A DNA stretch of 56,843 bases from an uncultured Pelagibacteraceae bacterium (GTDB taxonomy: Bacteria; Pseudomonadota; Alphaproteobacteria; Pelagibacterales; Pelagibacteraceae), in the NCBI GenBank assembly GCA_902582385.1, contig CACHRX010000004.1, positions 1-56,843 of the forward strand, in the 5' to 3' direction. Below, piece by piece: positions 48,516-56,843 of this stretch. The position numbers and the translations under genes are program-made. The notes beneath the pieces were generated by a model. That model was not told the origin of the DNA. It did not search any database and worked only from the letters and a program-made list of their open reading frames with translations. Position 1 is the first letter of the stretch. The number at the start of each line of letters is the position of its first letter.

Positions 48516-49214
48516 TTATTTTTTTATGATTTCGTACTCAAAATTTTGAGAATTTTCATTCACTTGTAGAAGCTTTGCACCATTTTTGCTATGAAATTTT
48601 GTCGCCATTTCAGTGAGAGGAGAAAGTGTAACTAATCTATTTAAGTGATTTGATCTTTTAATTTTTTTAAACACTTCATTAACAATTAATTTTCCGCCCC
48701 CCTTTTTTTTAGACCAAACAGTGTATGCAATAGCAATTTGACCAACGTTTTGTCCTCGAAGAGTACTTTGTAGATGTGCATCTTGGCTAAATTTATCCAA
48801 TTCCTCAACATTCTTAGGAACTTTATTTGTAAAAGCAAAACACATAACTGCATGGATTTCTTTTTTATATTTTACACCATAAATTTTTCTTCCATTACTT
48901 GTACGGAAAGAAACATCCAATTCTGGTCTTACCGGGTCCTCAGCTGTATTACATTGTTTAAGCTCAACTAATTCTGCTCCCTTGATCCAACCAAAAAAAT
49001 TATCAAGATTTTTATTAATTATCTGCTTATTTTTTCTCAATCTAGCTTTTATTCTAGGTTTAAATTTTTTAGTATTTTTAGATGTTTTTTTTTCAAGATA
49101 TTTGGTAGTTAATCGATTTTTTACATCTTTGAGTATATTGCCACTTTTTAGACTATTATTATCCAAATATTTGGATGCTAATTTTTCTTTTACATTTTTA
49201 AATATTTCTTTCAT
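48516..49214 (-). CDS. Hypothetical protein with N-terminal repeat and GNAT-like C-terminal region
   Basis: 232 aa; repeated VKEKLASKYLDN / VKNRLTTKYLEK; IAIAYTVWSKKKGGGKLIVNEVFKKIKR...LVTLSPLTEMATKFHSKNGAKLLQ acetyltransferase-like. Confidence 0.5.
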   Translation of the reverse strand: MKEIFKNVKEKLASKYLDNNSLKSGNILKDVKNRLTTKYLEKKTSKNTKKFKPRIKARLRKNKQIINKNLDNFFGWIKGAELVELKQCNTAEDPVRPELDVSFRTSNGRKIYGVKYKKEIHAVMCFAFTNKVPKNVEELDKFSQDAHLQSTLRGQNVGQIAIAYTVWSKKKGGGKLIVNEVFKKIKRSNHLNRLVTLSPLTEMATKFHSKNGAKLLQVNENSQNFEYEIIKK

Positions 49215-49238
49215 ATTTAATCTTTCATTAGCAACTAA

Positions 49239-49403
49239 TTAAAAATACAATAAAGTAAAAATTGCTCCTAAAATTGCAACAATAATTATTGCAATAATGT
49301 AGTTTATTTTGATATTAAATTTCTCATAGACTAATTTATTTATATTTTCCCAAAAAAGAACAATTAAGAAAACAATAATTGCTGGTATTATAAATTTAAT
49401 CAT
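49239..49403 (-). CDS. Small membrane protein (54 aa), hypothetical
   Basis: Reverse reading MIKFIIPAIIVFLIVLFWENINKLVYEKFNIKINYIIAIIIVAILGAIFTLLYF-stop; below ORF track cutoff. Confidence 0.5.
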   Translation of the reverse strand: MIKFIIPAIIVFLIVLFWENINKLVYEKFNIKINYIIAIIIVAILGAIFTLLYF

Positions 49404-49414
49404 AAAACTTTAAA

Positions 49415-50848
49415 TTAAGAATTTTTATCTCCAACGTATACTGAAACACCTCTAGAATTAATATCAACATCAAATTTTTTGTGTAATGGAGGAAAAGCTC
49501 TTTGAGAACAGTCTAATCTATCACATGTCCTACATGACACACCTATTGGTATTTCTGTAGATTTATCGTTAATGTTTAAATTTTCAGAGTAAATAAACTC
49601 TTTAGCATATTTCGCTTCGCATCCCAATCCTATAGATAAAATACTTTTCGATTGTCCAAATCTTCCAATTCCTTTTTCAACTGTTCTAGCAATACATACG
49701 TACTTTTCACCATTAGACATTTTGCTTACTGCAGCTTGAATAACCCCTGGTCTCGTCAAAGCTGAGTAAACGTTCCAGCGTGGACAAGCACCACCATATC
49801 TTGGGATTTCTATTCCAGATAATGAAAATCTTTTTGAAATATTTCCAGCCATATCCACTCTTAAAAAATGAAATGGTATTCCTGGTAATTTTGGATCTTG
49901 TAAACAAGTTACTCTGTGAGCTACCTGTTCAAAAGAAGTTGCAAAGGTGTTTTGCAATAATTCTAAATCATATTTTAATTTTTTACATTCCGCATGAAAT
50001 AATTTATAGGGCATTAGTATTGCTGCTCCACAATAATTTAGTAATGCAACTTTAGTTAATTTTTTAGATTCATCTGAAGGAAATTTAAATTTAGTTAAAT
50101 ATTCCTCAATTTCTTTATCTGAGCCCTCTTGAGCTATTTGAGCCGCCGCATGTAATTTTTTTGTTTCCAAAGAGCTATAATCACTTAATAAAAGTTCTTT
50201 TTTATTTTTTCGATAGATTTTAGAAAAAGGTTTTTTTTCTTCGGGAATGACATCTTTTACAGATATACCATATTCTGATTTTAAATAATCGCACAGGGCT
50301 ATATATCTTGTTCGATTATTTTTTTGAACTTTTTCAAAAACTTCGTTTGCAAAATCTTCTAATTTTGGAAAATAGTTTTTATGCTCTTGTAAAAAATCTG
50401 AAATAACTTCACCTGGAAATGAATTTTTTCTATTATCAACAATTTTACCAGATATTGTCTCAATTTTATTGATCATTTCGTGATCTTTTTTTTTTAAAAT
50501 ATCTCCAAGTCTTACTATTGCTCTGCCAATTTTTGGATTCGTGCCAACAAGATCTTTAACTTCTGGACCTAAAATATCTAAATCTTCAAACAGTTTGTCA
50601 TCAAGAATTTCTGACAAAGTATTTTCTAAGTTAATATCAGTTTTTGAGGTTAATTGAGAAAGCTCAATATTCAGCTTTTCACAGATTTTTAAAAGTAAAT
50701 CTCCATCAATTTTTCTTTTTCCACCCTCTATTAAGTTTAAATAACTAGGTGAAATATTTAATTCCTCAGCTAATTTATTAGCTTGAAGACCTAATTGTCT
50801 TCGAAAAGCCTTGATTTTTGGTCCTATTTTTAAATCTAATTGACTCAT
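49415..50848 (-). CDS. XRE-family regulator with ImmA/IrrE-like and DUF2083 C-terminal domains (RamB/ScfR-like)
   Basis: 477 aa; IKAFRRQLGLQANKLAEELNISPSYLNLIEGGKRKIDGDLLLKI HTH; C-terminal IPIGVSCRTCDRLDCSQRAFPP signature. Confidence 0.9.
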   Translation of the reverse strand: MSQLDLKIGPKIKAFRRQLGLQANKLAEELNISPSYLNLIEGGKRKIDGDLLLKICEKLNIELSQLTSKTDINLENTLSEILDDKLFEDLDILGPEVKDLVGTNPKIGRAIVRLGDILKKKDHEMINKIETISGKIVDNRKNSFPGEVISDFLQEHKNYFPKLEDFANEVFEKVQKNNRTRYIALCDYLKSEYGISVKDVIPEEKKPFSKIYRKNKKELLLSDYSSLETKKLHAAAQIAQEGSDKEIEEYLTKFKFPSDESKKLTKVALLNYCGAAILMPYKLFHAECKKLKYDLELLQNTFATSFEQVAHRVTCLQDPKLPGIPFHFLRVDMAGNISKRFSLSGIEIPRYGGACPRWNVYSALTRPGVIQAAVSKMSNGEKYVCIARTVEKGIGRFGQSKSILSIGLGCEAKYAKEFIYSENLNINDKSTEIPIGVSCRTCDRLDCSQRAFPPLHKKFDVDINSRGVSVYVGDKNS

Positions 50849-50856
50849 ATTTGCTA

Positions 50857-50876
50857 TTTGTAAATTTTGTAAATTT
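50857..50876. repeat. Operator-like tandem repeat copy 1: TTTGTAAATTTTGTAAATTT
   Basis: 9-nt tandem TTTGTAAAT, just upstream of the regulator start codon. Confidence 0.7.
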
Positions 50877-50929
50877 ATTTTTACAAAATTTTTCTTTGAT
50901 TTACAAGCCTTTTATACTTTTTAGTAGAT

Positions 50930-50948
50930 TTTGTAAATTTTGTAAATT
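50930..50948. repeat. Operator-like tandem repeat copy 2: TTTGTAAATTTTGTAAATT
   Basis: Identical 19-nt word to copy 1, 73 nt away, upstream of the 53-aa ORF/aceA. Confidence 0.7.
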
Positions 50949-50959
50949 ATAAGATTTAC

Positions 50960-51121
50960 ATGGACGAAAAATTAAAAAACACTGAAAACGAAGCTCAAAT
51001 CATCAAACATGAGGATCTAGCTAGACATAATAGCAGAGGAATTTACATGCGAGATGATCATTGTGACTGGGGTTCTAGTGGAATGAACGATTTAGCTGAG
51101 ACACTAACTGACTCAAACTAA
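50960..51121 (+). CDS. Small soluble acidic protein (53 aa) upstream of isocitrate lyase, hypothetical
   Basis: ATG-TAA: MDEKLKNTENEAQIIKHEDLARHNSRGIYMRDDHCDWGSSGMNDLAETLTDSN; not in supplied ORF track. Confidence 0.55.
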   Translation: MDEKLKNTENEAQIIKHEDLARHNSRGIYMRDDHCDWGSSGMNDLAETLTDSN

Positions 51122-51184
51122 ATCTTATAAATTCTACTAAATTTCATTTTTCAATAATAGCTTTTAAAACCAAAGGAAACAAAG

Positions 51185-52459
51185 ATGAGTGCTGAAAACA
51201 TCTCATACGACTTAAAAAGATTTGCAGGTATTAAAAGGGATTATACTCCAGAAGAAGTTGAAAGACTTAGAGGTTCAATTAAAATTGAATATTCACTTTG
51301 TAAACAACAATCCACGAAACTATGGAAATTGTTAAATACTGAAAATTATGTAAATACTCTTGGGTCTTTGTCAGGTAACCATGCAGTCCAACATGCGAAA
51401 GCTGGTTTGAAAGCAATTTATTTAAGTGGTTGGCAAGTAGCTGCTGATGCTAATACCGCAGGTGAAATGTATCCTGATCAATCATTGTATCCTTATGATA
51501 GTGCTCCTAAATTGGTTGAGTCTATGAATAATGCATTAATTAGAGCAGATCAAATTCAACATATGGAACTAAAAGATGGTGACATGAAGAAAGAAAAAAG
51601 AATTGATTACATGCTTCCAATTATTGCTGATGGAGAAGCAGGTTTTGGTGGCCCTTTAAATGTATTTGAACTTGCGAAAAAATTTATTAAAGCAGGCGCT
51701 GCTGGCGTTCATTTCGAAGATCAATTAGCGAGTGAAAAAAAATGCGGACATATGGGTGGTAAAGTATTAGTTCCAACAGGTACTATGATTAAAAACTTAA
51801 AAGCAGCGAGATTAGCGGCTGATATCGCAGATGTACCTTTAATAATTTTAGCCAGAACAGATGCAAACGCAGCAAAATTAATTACAAATGATCATGACGA
51901 TAATGATAGACCTTTCTTAACTGGTGAAAGATCACCAGAGGGATTTTATTATGTAAAAGCTGGAATTGATCAGGCTATATCTAGAGGTTTAGCATATGCA
52001 CCATATTCGGACTTAATATGGTGTGAAACAGCAACTCCGAATTTAGAGGAAGCAAAAAAATTTGCTGATGCTATACACGAAAAATTTCCTGGAAAGTTTT
52101 TAGCTTATAATTGTTCACCATCTTTCAATTGGAAAAAACATTTATCAGATGCTGAGATAGCTTCTTTCCAAAAAAAAATTAGTGCAATGGGTTACAAATT
52201 TCAATTTATTACCCTTGCAGGATTTCATACTCAAAATATTGCAATATTTGAACTCGCAGAAAAATATAAAAAAGAAGGTATGTCTGCTTATTCAAAAATT
52301 CAAGAACAAGAATTTGCTCGTGAAAAAGATGGTTATACTAGTGTAAAACATCAAAGAGAAGTAGGTACTTCTTATTTTGATGCAGTTTCTAATACAATAA
52401 GTAGCGGAAAAAGCTCAACAACAGCAATGGAAGGCTCAACAGAGTCAGAACAGTTCTAA
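51185..52459 (+). CDS. aceA: Isocitrate lyase
   Basis: 424 aa; [48 protein letters not shown]. Confidence 0.97.
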   Translation: MSAENISYDLKRFAGIKRDYTPEEVERLRGSIKIEYSLCKQQSTKLWKLLNTENYVNTLGSLSGNHAVQHAKAGLKAIYLSGWQVAADANTAGEMYPDQSLYPYDSAPKLVESMNNALIRADQIQHMELKDGDMKKEKRIDYMLPIIADGEAGFGGPLNVFELAKKFIKAGAAGVHFEDQLASEKKCGHMGGKVLVPTGTMIKNLKAARLAADIADVPLIILARTDANAAKLITNDHDDNDRPFLTGERSPEGFYYVKAGIDQAISRGLAYAPYSDLIWCETATPNLEEAKKFADAIHEKFPGKFLAYNCSPSFNWKKHLSDAEIASFQKKISAMGYKFQFITLAGFHTQNIAIFELAEKYKKEGMSAYSKIQEQEFAREKDGYTSVKHQREVGTSYFDAVSNTISSGKSSTTAMEGSTESEQF

Positions 52460-52486
52460 TAAAAACAATCCTCTTGTATATTAGTA

Positions 52487-52518
52487 TTAACTGGCCCGTA
52501 AAAGGGTCAGTTAATTTT
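52487..52518 (+). terminator. Intrinsic terminator after aceA
   Basis: TTAACTGGCCC-N6-GGGTCAGTTAA followed by TTTT. Confidence 0.8.
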
Positions 52519-52535
52519 ATTATTTGATATCTTAA

Positions 52536-53696
52536 ATGCGTATGCTAAGAGCCCCTATGGTAAATAAAAATTTTGGTTTTGGTACTCAAATAAAAAAGTC
52601 TCCTTTCTTTAAGTCTACTGTAAAGTGGGGTGCAACTGGATTTTCAGTGTATAATCATATGTATATCCCCAGAGATTTCGGTAACCCAGAGCAAAATTTT
52701 TGGAATTTGATTGAAAAATCTATACTATGTGATGTTGCGGTTGAAAGACAAGTAGAAATTACTGGTCCAGATGCTTATAAATTTATTCAATTATTAACAC
52801 CTAGGGACCTATCCAAATTATCAGTTGGACAATGTAAATATGTACTAATTGTAAACGAAAAAGGTGGAATAATTAACGATCCTGTACTCTTAAGACTAGC
52901 TGAAAATCATTTTTGGCTTTCTCTTGCTGACAGTGATGTATTATTATGGGCACAGGGAGTGGCCGTAAATTCAGGATTAAATGTTAAAATTTCAGAACCT
53001 GATGTATCTCCACTTCAGTTACAAGGTCCTACTTCAGCTGCAATAATGATTAAATTATTTGGTGAAGATATTAAAAATCTTAAATATTATTGGTTTAATA
53101 AATATGAATTAGATGGGATACCTCTAATTGTTTCAAGAACTGGTTGGTCTAGTGAGTTTGGATATGAGTTATTCCTCAGAGATGGCTCAAAAGGTGATCA
53201 ACTTTATGAAAAAATAATGGAAGCAGGAAAAGAGCATGGTCTTAAACCAGGTCATACATCATCTATAAGAAGAATTGAAGGTGGAATGCTTTCTTATCAT
53301 GCAGACGCAGATATCAATACAAATCCATTTGAACTTGGTCTTGATAGATTAGTTAATTTAGATAATGAAGTTCACTTTATAGGTAAAGAGGCTTTGAAAA
53401 AAATAAAACAGAATGGAATTAAAAGAAAACAAATCGGTTTAGAATTAAATTGTAAACCTTTAAAAGGACCAAATACCACTTTCTGGCCAATATATAAAGA
53501 TAGTAAAAAAATTGGCAAAGTTACTTCTGCTGTATATTCGCCTAGATTAAAAAAGAACATTGCACTAGCAATAGTTGAGATTGAAAATTCTATTATTGGG
53601 AATAAATTAAAAGTTATTATAAACGGTGATGAGATTAGTTCTAAAGTAATTGAAAAACCTTTTTATGATCCAAGAAAAAAGATAGCTTCTTCTTAA
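52536..53696 (+). CDS. GcvT-fold aminomethyltransferase family protein, DmdA-like
   Basis: 386 aa; VYNHM, GPDAYKFIQLLTPRDLSKLSVGQCKY, INDPVLLRL, SRTGWSSEFGYELFL, IRRIEGGMLSY. Confidence 0.85.
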   Translation: MRMLRAPMVNKNFGFGTQIKKSPFFKSTVKWGATGFSVYNHMYIPRDFGNPEQNFWNLIEKSILCDVAVERQVEITGPDAYKFIQLLTPRDLSKLSVGQCKYVLIVNEKGGIINDPVLLRLAENHFWLSLADSDVLLWAQGVAVNSGLNVKISEPDVSPLQLQGPTSAAIMIKLFGEDIKNLKYYWFNKYELDGIPLIVSRTGWSSEFGYELFLRDGSKGDQLYEKIMEAGKEHGLKPGHTSSIRRIEGGMLSYHADADINTNPFELGLDRLVNLDNEVHFIGKEALKKIKQNGIKRKQIGLELNCKPLKGPNTTFWPIYKDSKKIGKVTSAVYSPRLKKNIALAIVEIENSIIGNKLKVIINGDEISSKVIEKPFYDPRKKIASS

Positions 53697-54460
53697 GATT
53701 TAATATTATAACCTTTTTTCAATAGTATTGAGACAGCAATCACACATATCACTAAAAACGACACCATTGAACCTACACTTATCAAGATATTAAAATCTGA
53801 TATTCCATAAAATGAAAATCTTAAGCCATCAATTAGATAAACTACTGGGTTAAAATAAGAAATAGTTTGCCAAAAAGGTGGTAACATATCTAAAGAGTAC
53901 AAACTTCCTCCTAAAAAAACCATTGGTGTAATAACTAATGATGGAATGATAGACATTTGTTCGAAGTTTTTACTAACAACACCAATTAAAAAACCAAATA
54001 ATGCAAAAGTAAAAGAGACCAATACTAACAAGAATATCATTAGCATTGGATATTCAACGGTTACCTCAGCAAAAAATGAGGCTGTAACATAAATTACAGC
54101 TCCGACAATTAAAGTTTTGGTAGCTCCTGCTCCAACAAAAGCTAAAACTGTTTCAAGTGTTGAAATAGGTGCCGCTAAAATTTCATTAATAGTTCCGTTA
54201 AATTTTGGAAAAAATATGCCAAATGAAGTGTTACTTATTGATTGGGTAAGCAATGTTAACATTAATAATCCTGGAACGATATAAGAACCATAGCTTACAC
54301 CATCAATCTTTTGAATATACCCACCAATGACTGAACCAAAAACTACAAAATATAAAGATGTAGATATTACTGGTGAGAGAAGAGACTGTCCTACTGTTCT
54401 GTAGAATCTATTCATCTCATGAAAATATATGGCTTTAAAACCGTAATAATTAAATTTCAT
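53693..54460 (-). CDS. ABC-2 type transporter permease
   Basis: 255 aa; [50 protein letters not shown]. Confidence 0.93.
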   Translation of the reverse strand: MKFNYYGFKAIYFHEMNRFYRTVGQSLLSPVISTSLYFVVFGSVIGGYIQKIDGVSYGSYIVPGLLMLTLLTQSISNTSFGIFFPKFNGTINEILAAPISTLETVLAFVGAGATKTLIVGAVIYVTASFFAEVTVEYPMLMIFLLVLVSFTFALFGFLIGVVSKNFEQMSIIPSLVITPMVFLGGSLYSLDMLPPFWQTISYFNPVVYLIDGLRFSFYGISDFNILISVGSMVSFLVICVIAVSILLKKGYNIKS

Positions 54461-55385
54461 TATTCTCCTTAACTAAATTAACAAATATTTTTTCCAGATT
54501 ACTTTGCTCTGTTTTTAAATCTCTTAACTTTAAACCAGTATCTTTTAAATCTTGTAACAAATTAGTAATGCCAGTTTTTTCGGTGCCAACATTATAAGTA
54601 TAAATTAAAGACATATGTTCATCATCTATTTCGAGATTATATTTGTCTAAATCTTTAGGAATTACAGTAATTTTTTCCTGTAATTCAATATTTAATTTTT
54701 TATGACCCATTTTCTTAATTAGCTCTTTTTTATCTTCTACAACTATAATTTCACCTTGATTAATAACGGCAACACGGTCAGCAATAGCCTCTGCTTCCTC
54801 AATATAATGAGTAGTTAAAATTATAGTAACCCCTGTTTTTCTCAGATCATCAACAACCATCCACATATCTCTCCTAAGCTCAACATCGACTCCAGCTGTT
54901 GGCTCATCTAAAAATAATATTTTGGGTTCATGAGACAAGGCTTTGGCAATTAAAACTCTTCTTTTCATTCCACCAGATAGTTGTCTTAATCTTTGATCTT
55001 TTTTATCCCATAAACTTAGGTCTTTTAAAATTTTTTCTATATGTTTTGGTTTTGGAGATTTACCATATAAACCTCTTGAATATGATACAGTGTCAAATAC
55101 TGTTTCAAAAGATTCTAAACTTAATTCTTGAGGAACCATTCCAATTCTAGATCTAGTTTCGCGATAATCTTTAATTATATCAAAACCATCAACAGTAACA
55201 GAGCCAGATGTTGGGGTAACAATCCCACAAATTATACTAATTAAAGTTGTCTTTCCTGCACCATTTGGTCCAAGCATTGCAAGAATTTCACCTTGTCTTA
55301 CATTAAGATTAATTTTTTTGAGTGCATTAAAGCTATTATCATAAACCTTTGAAAGATCATTAATAATTATTTGATTGTCTATCAT
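54450..55385 (-). CDS. ABC-2 type exporter ATP-binding protein
   Basis: 311 aa; [43 protein letters not shown]. Confidence 0.95.
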   Translation of the reverse strand: MIDNQIIINDLSKVYDNSFNALKKINLNVRQGEILAMLGPNGAGKTTLISIICGIVTPTSGSVTVDGFDIIKDYRETRSRIGMVPQELSLESFETVFDTVSYSRGLYGKSPKPKHIEKILKDLSLWDKKDQRLRQLSGGMKRRVLIAKALSHEPKILFLDEPTAGVDVELRRDMWMVVDDLRKTGVTIILTTHYIEEAEAIADRVAVINQGEIIVVEDKKELIKKMGHKKLNIELQEKITVIPKDLDKYNLEIDDEHMSLIYTYNVGTEKTGITNLLQDLKDTGLKLRDLKTEQSNLEKIFVNLVKENNEI

Positions 55386-55432
55386 TGAAACAGTTATATA
55401 GCTATTAATTCATTTAATACAATCTAGTAATA

Positions 55433-56842
55433 TTAAAACTTTTTAGCTTTAAGAACCATTAAAGGTAAAAAAGTTGCAATCACAAAAGATAAAAACAATA
55501 ATGATTGTGCTACAAAAGGTCCAAACAGATCTTTGGGCATTAAGATTCCAACTAGTAAACTTTTTGAAAAATCAGGTGAAGGGAACATTAAAAACCCTCC
55601 AATTAATCCTATTATAATTGAAACATATGCGGTTTTTTCATTAATATTTTTATTATAAAAGCTGTAAAAAATAGTTAAAACAAAAGCACAACAAAATAAG
55701 TCAGCCAATAAAAATAAATATAAAATATCAAATCCTTTAGACGAAATAATAAAAGAAATCAAAGATAAAAATAAAATTATATATTTAGAAAGATTTAAAT
55801 AATTTATTTTTTTACTTAAACTAAAAGTTGCCTTACCGTCTATAATAATTAGGCTTGATATTGCATTTACTAAAGTGTCAACTGTAGAAATTGTTAACGC
55901 TAAACCAAGCATAATAACAAAAAAAGATAACAACTCTGCTTGTCCTTTAAGTAATAATGTAAAAAATCCTAGATCAGGTCTGGTTGTTGGATCTATTGAA
56001 AAAGAGACCAGTCCTGTAAATCCCATATAAAAAACTACTGGAATAATAATAAAAAACGATAAAATTAAGCTTTTCCTTAAAGTTTTAAAATTTTTTGCTG
56101 CATATACTCTTTGCCAATTACCCTGATGAAATAAGTTAGTAGCAGCAACTGCAATAAAAAAAGTTAAGCCAGCAGTGTAGCTTGGTATATACAATGGACT
56201 TAAAAGTTGAGGATTTTTTTCTTTTATAAATTTAAAGGAGAATTCAGATCCTGTAAAAGAATTTATATATACAAATGAAGTCAATAAAAGAATTCCGATT
56301 ACAACCATTTGTATATTGTCAGTAAATATTGATGCTCTTAGACCACCATATAAAGTATATGTAAGCGTAGATAGTAGCACAATCAAAGTAGTAATCCAAA
56401 GCTCAGTGCCTGATATGTAATTTACTAAGACAGCGACAGCTGTAACTTCAGCACACAAAAAGATAAACATATAAAAAATTGTCATTAATAAAATTAGTCT
56501 AAATAAACTTTTTCCAAACTTTTTTCTCATAAACTCAATTAAAGAAGATCCTTTAGGAAATTCTTTTCTAATTTTTTTTCCTAAATATATTAGAAAAAAC
56601 ATTGGAAAAGCTGTACCTAATGAATACCCTATGATAGCACCTATTCCTCCCCATGTTGCTGCTGAGGCTGGACCAAATAAAATCCATGCTCCTAAAGCTG
56701 AAGCAGTCAAACTAGTTGTTAGAGAAAATAATCCAATATTTCTATTGGCAGTTAAGTAGTTATTTAGTCCTTGATATTTTTTTGAATTATAAAGGCCTAA
56801 GAAAACAAATATTAAACTTATAACAATTACTAATATTAATGA
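55433..56842 (-). CDS. Sodium:solute symporter (SSS) family transporter, N-terminally truncated by window edge
   Basis: Supplied ORF begins at an internal TTG (56710), but the frame stays open to the window edge: SLILVIVISLIFVFLGLYNSKKYQGLNNYLTANRNIGLFSLTTSLTASALGAW... Confidence 0.88.
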   Translation of the reverse strand, partial: SLILVIVISLIFVFLGLYNSKKYQGLNNYLTANRNIGLFSLTTSLTASALGAWILFGPASAATWGGIGAIIGYSLGTAFPMFFLIYLGKKIRKEFPKGSSLIEFMRKKFGKSLFRLILLMTIFYMFIFLCAEVTAVAVLVNYISGTELWITTLIVLLSTLTYTLYGGLRASIFTDNIQMVVIGILLLTSFVYINSFTGSEFSFKFIKEKNPQLLSPLYIPSYTAGLTFFIAVAATNLFHQGNWQRVYAAKNFKTLRKSLILSFFIIIPVVFYMGFTGLVSFSIDPTTRPDLGFFTLLLKGQAELLSFFVIMLGLALTISTVDTLVNAISSLIIIDGKATFSLSKKINYLNLSKYIILFLSLISFIISSKGFDILYLFLLADLFCCAFVLTIFYSFYNKNINEKTAYVSIIIGLIGGFLMFPSPDFSKSLLVGILMPKDLFGPFVAQSLLFLSFVIATFLPLMVLKAKKF

Positions 56843-56843
56843 C

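Noticed and set aside
50960-51121. 53-aa ORF as a toxin or antitoxin
   Set aside because: No partner gene and no known TA-family similarity seen; kept only as a hypothetical small protein.
56710-56710. ORF-track start of the SSS symporter at 56710
   Set aside because: It is a TTG inside a longer open frame that continues to the window edge; treated as a partial gene.
1-56843. CRISPR arrays, transposases, integrases, phage modules, toxin-antitoxin pairs
   Set aside because: No regularly spaced repeats and no such proteins were recognised; glycosyltransferase/methyltransferase genes look like ordinary surface-glycan genes.

Overview
This is a gene-dense, very AT-rich bacterial chromosome segment. 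Gene content, protein sequences and architecture look like a streamlined SAR11/Pelagibacter-type alphaproteobacterium (inference from family content, no search run). It carries about 45 protein genes, one CAT-anticodon tRNA, no rRNA, no CRISPR array and no recognisable mobile element. Main blocks: nadE/aroF-type/glmS/GlmU C-terminal half; methylcitrate genes prpD-B-C; nrdA-nrdB; a TRAP transporter operon; an ABC transporter with M24 and PhyH genes; a polyamine/methylthioadenosine block (mtnP-mtnA-aldolase-speD/speE fusion, with apt divergent); a dimethylglycine dehydrogenase-like gene; amtB; HU; rseP; a RamB-like regulator divergent from isocitrate lyase; a DmdA/GcvT-like protein; an ABC-2 exporter; and a truncated SSS symporter. 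The most interesting signals are: (i) the MTA/polyamine operon, whose class II aldolase and lack of mtnC/mtnD suggest a DHAP-shunt-like salvage route; (ii) paired TTTGTAAA direct repeats between the RamB-like regulator and aceA, with an unlisted 53-aa ORF in between; (iii) hairpins with U-tracts abutting downstream start codons, two of them just after transporter binding-protein genes; (iv) four convergent gene pairs that share self-complementary 4-nt stops; (v) an M24 protein that has lost its metal ligands; and (vi) two tandem small paralogous membrane proteins next to a double winged-helix regulator.
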